This document shows positions 12,715-12,788 of a stretch of DNA of 12,788 nt, in pieces; positions within the stretch are counted from its first letter, which is position 1; the number at the start of each line of letters is the position of its first letter. The position numbers and the translations under genes are program-made. Origin of the DNA: an uncultured Collinsella sp. (GTDB lineage: Bacteria; Actinomycetota; Coriobacteriia; Coriobacteriales; Coriobacteriaceae); the NCBI GenBank assembly GCA_900554325.1, contig USHA01000063.1, positions 1 to 12,788 of the forward strand. Direction: 5' to 3'. The notes below the pieces were generated by a model. The model had not been told where the DNA came from, did not search any database, and was given only the letters and a program-made list of their open reading frames with translations.

Positions 12715-12763
12715 TTGCTAGCCCTGCTAGCAACACTATATAGAGAAGCTAGCACATGGTCAA
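12715..12763 (-). promoter_or_regulatory. Promoter and probable operator of the toxin-antitoxin operon
   Basis: On the minus strand TTGACC (12758-12763), exactly 17 bp, and TATAGT (12735-12740) form a good promoter, with start near 12728. Three GCTAGC palindromes overlap it: one in the spacer (12748-12753) and two just after the -10 box (12726-12731 and 12717-12722). The latter two form a perfect 7-bp inverted repeat, TTGCTAG-CCCTG-CTAGCAA (12715-12733). A ribbon-helix-helix antitoxin binding these sites would block its own transcription, as known for this class of operons. Confidence 0.78.
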
Positions 12764-12788
12764 ATGCAAAAGGCCTGCGCCCGGACGG

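Noticed and set aside
12677..12736. Longer antitoxin reading starting near 12736.
   Set aside because: The start would lie upstream of the predicted transcription start (about 12728) and overlap the -10 box and operator.

Overview
The window reads as high-GC chromosomal DNA from an actinobacterium of the class Coriobacteriia; a Collinsella-like gut species is my best guess. That rests on C/G-ending codons in most genes, the actinobacterial order rplM-rpsI-glmM, a very large regulator joining a STAND-type NTPase to a SARP-type DNA-binding/BTAD module, and the general protein flavour. No marker gene allows a species call. Bases 1-10 match the 3' end of the common Illumina adapter, so the left edge is probably a raw contig end.

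Layout. 247-1593 (+): a class I SAM methyltransferase, then a small YhbY/CRM ribosome-assembly protein closed by a strong terminator. 1663-4662 (-): the 999-aa NTPase/SARP regulator, followed by a 448-bp gene-free gap. 5111-8983 (-): reading with transcription, rplM and rpsI (a two-gene ribosomal operon with a clear promoter, a leader hairpin and a terminator), then glmM, a PTS EIIA(Glc)-type protein and nagB, closed by a terminator. 9177-10055 (-): a patatin-like phospholipase. 10056-10734: non-coding and repeat-rich. 10735-11098 (-): ssrA (tmRNA), whose tag is read as DNNSSFEPMALAA. 11336-11770 (+): an unrecognised 144-aa protein with an apparent internal duplication. 11829-12676 (-): a RelB/DinJ-like antitoxin and a PIN-domain toxin with a GTGA overlap and a clear promoter/operator.

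How the genes work together. glmM, EIIA and nagB sit around glucosamine-6-phosphate: the PTS brings in sugar, NagB sends GlcN-6-P to glycolysis, and GlmM sends it to peptidoglycan precursors. rplM, rpsI, yhbY and ssrA all concern ribosome building or rescue. The toxin-antitoxin pair is probably autoregulated through GCTAGC palindromes in its promoter.

The least explained part is 10143-10680. It holds 4.3 tandem copies of a 62-bp unit whose arms form four hairpins. The variable stem bases change together in adjacent half-units. Next to this are two 47-bp direct repeats carrying 17 bases of the ssrA T-arm on the opposite strand, and a string of small perfect hairpins. I could not run database searches, folding or genome-wide comparisons.
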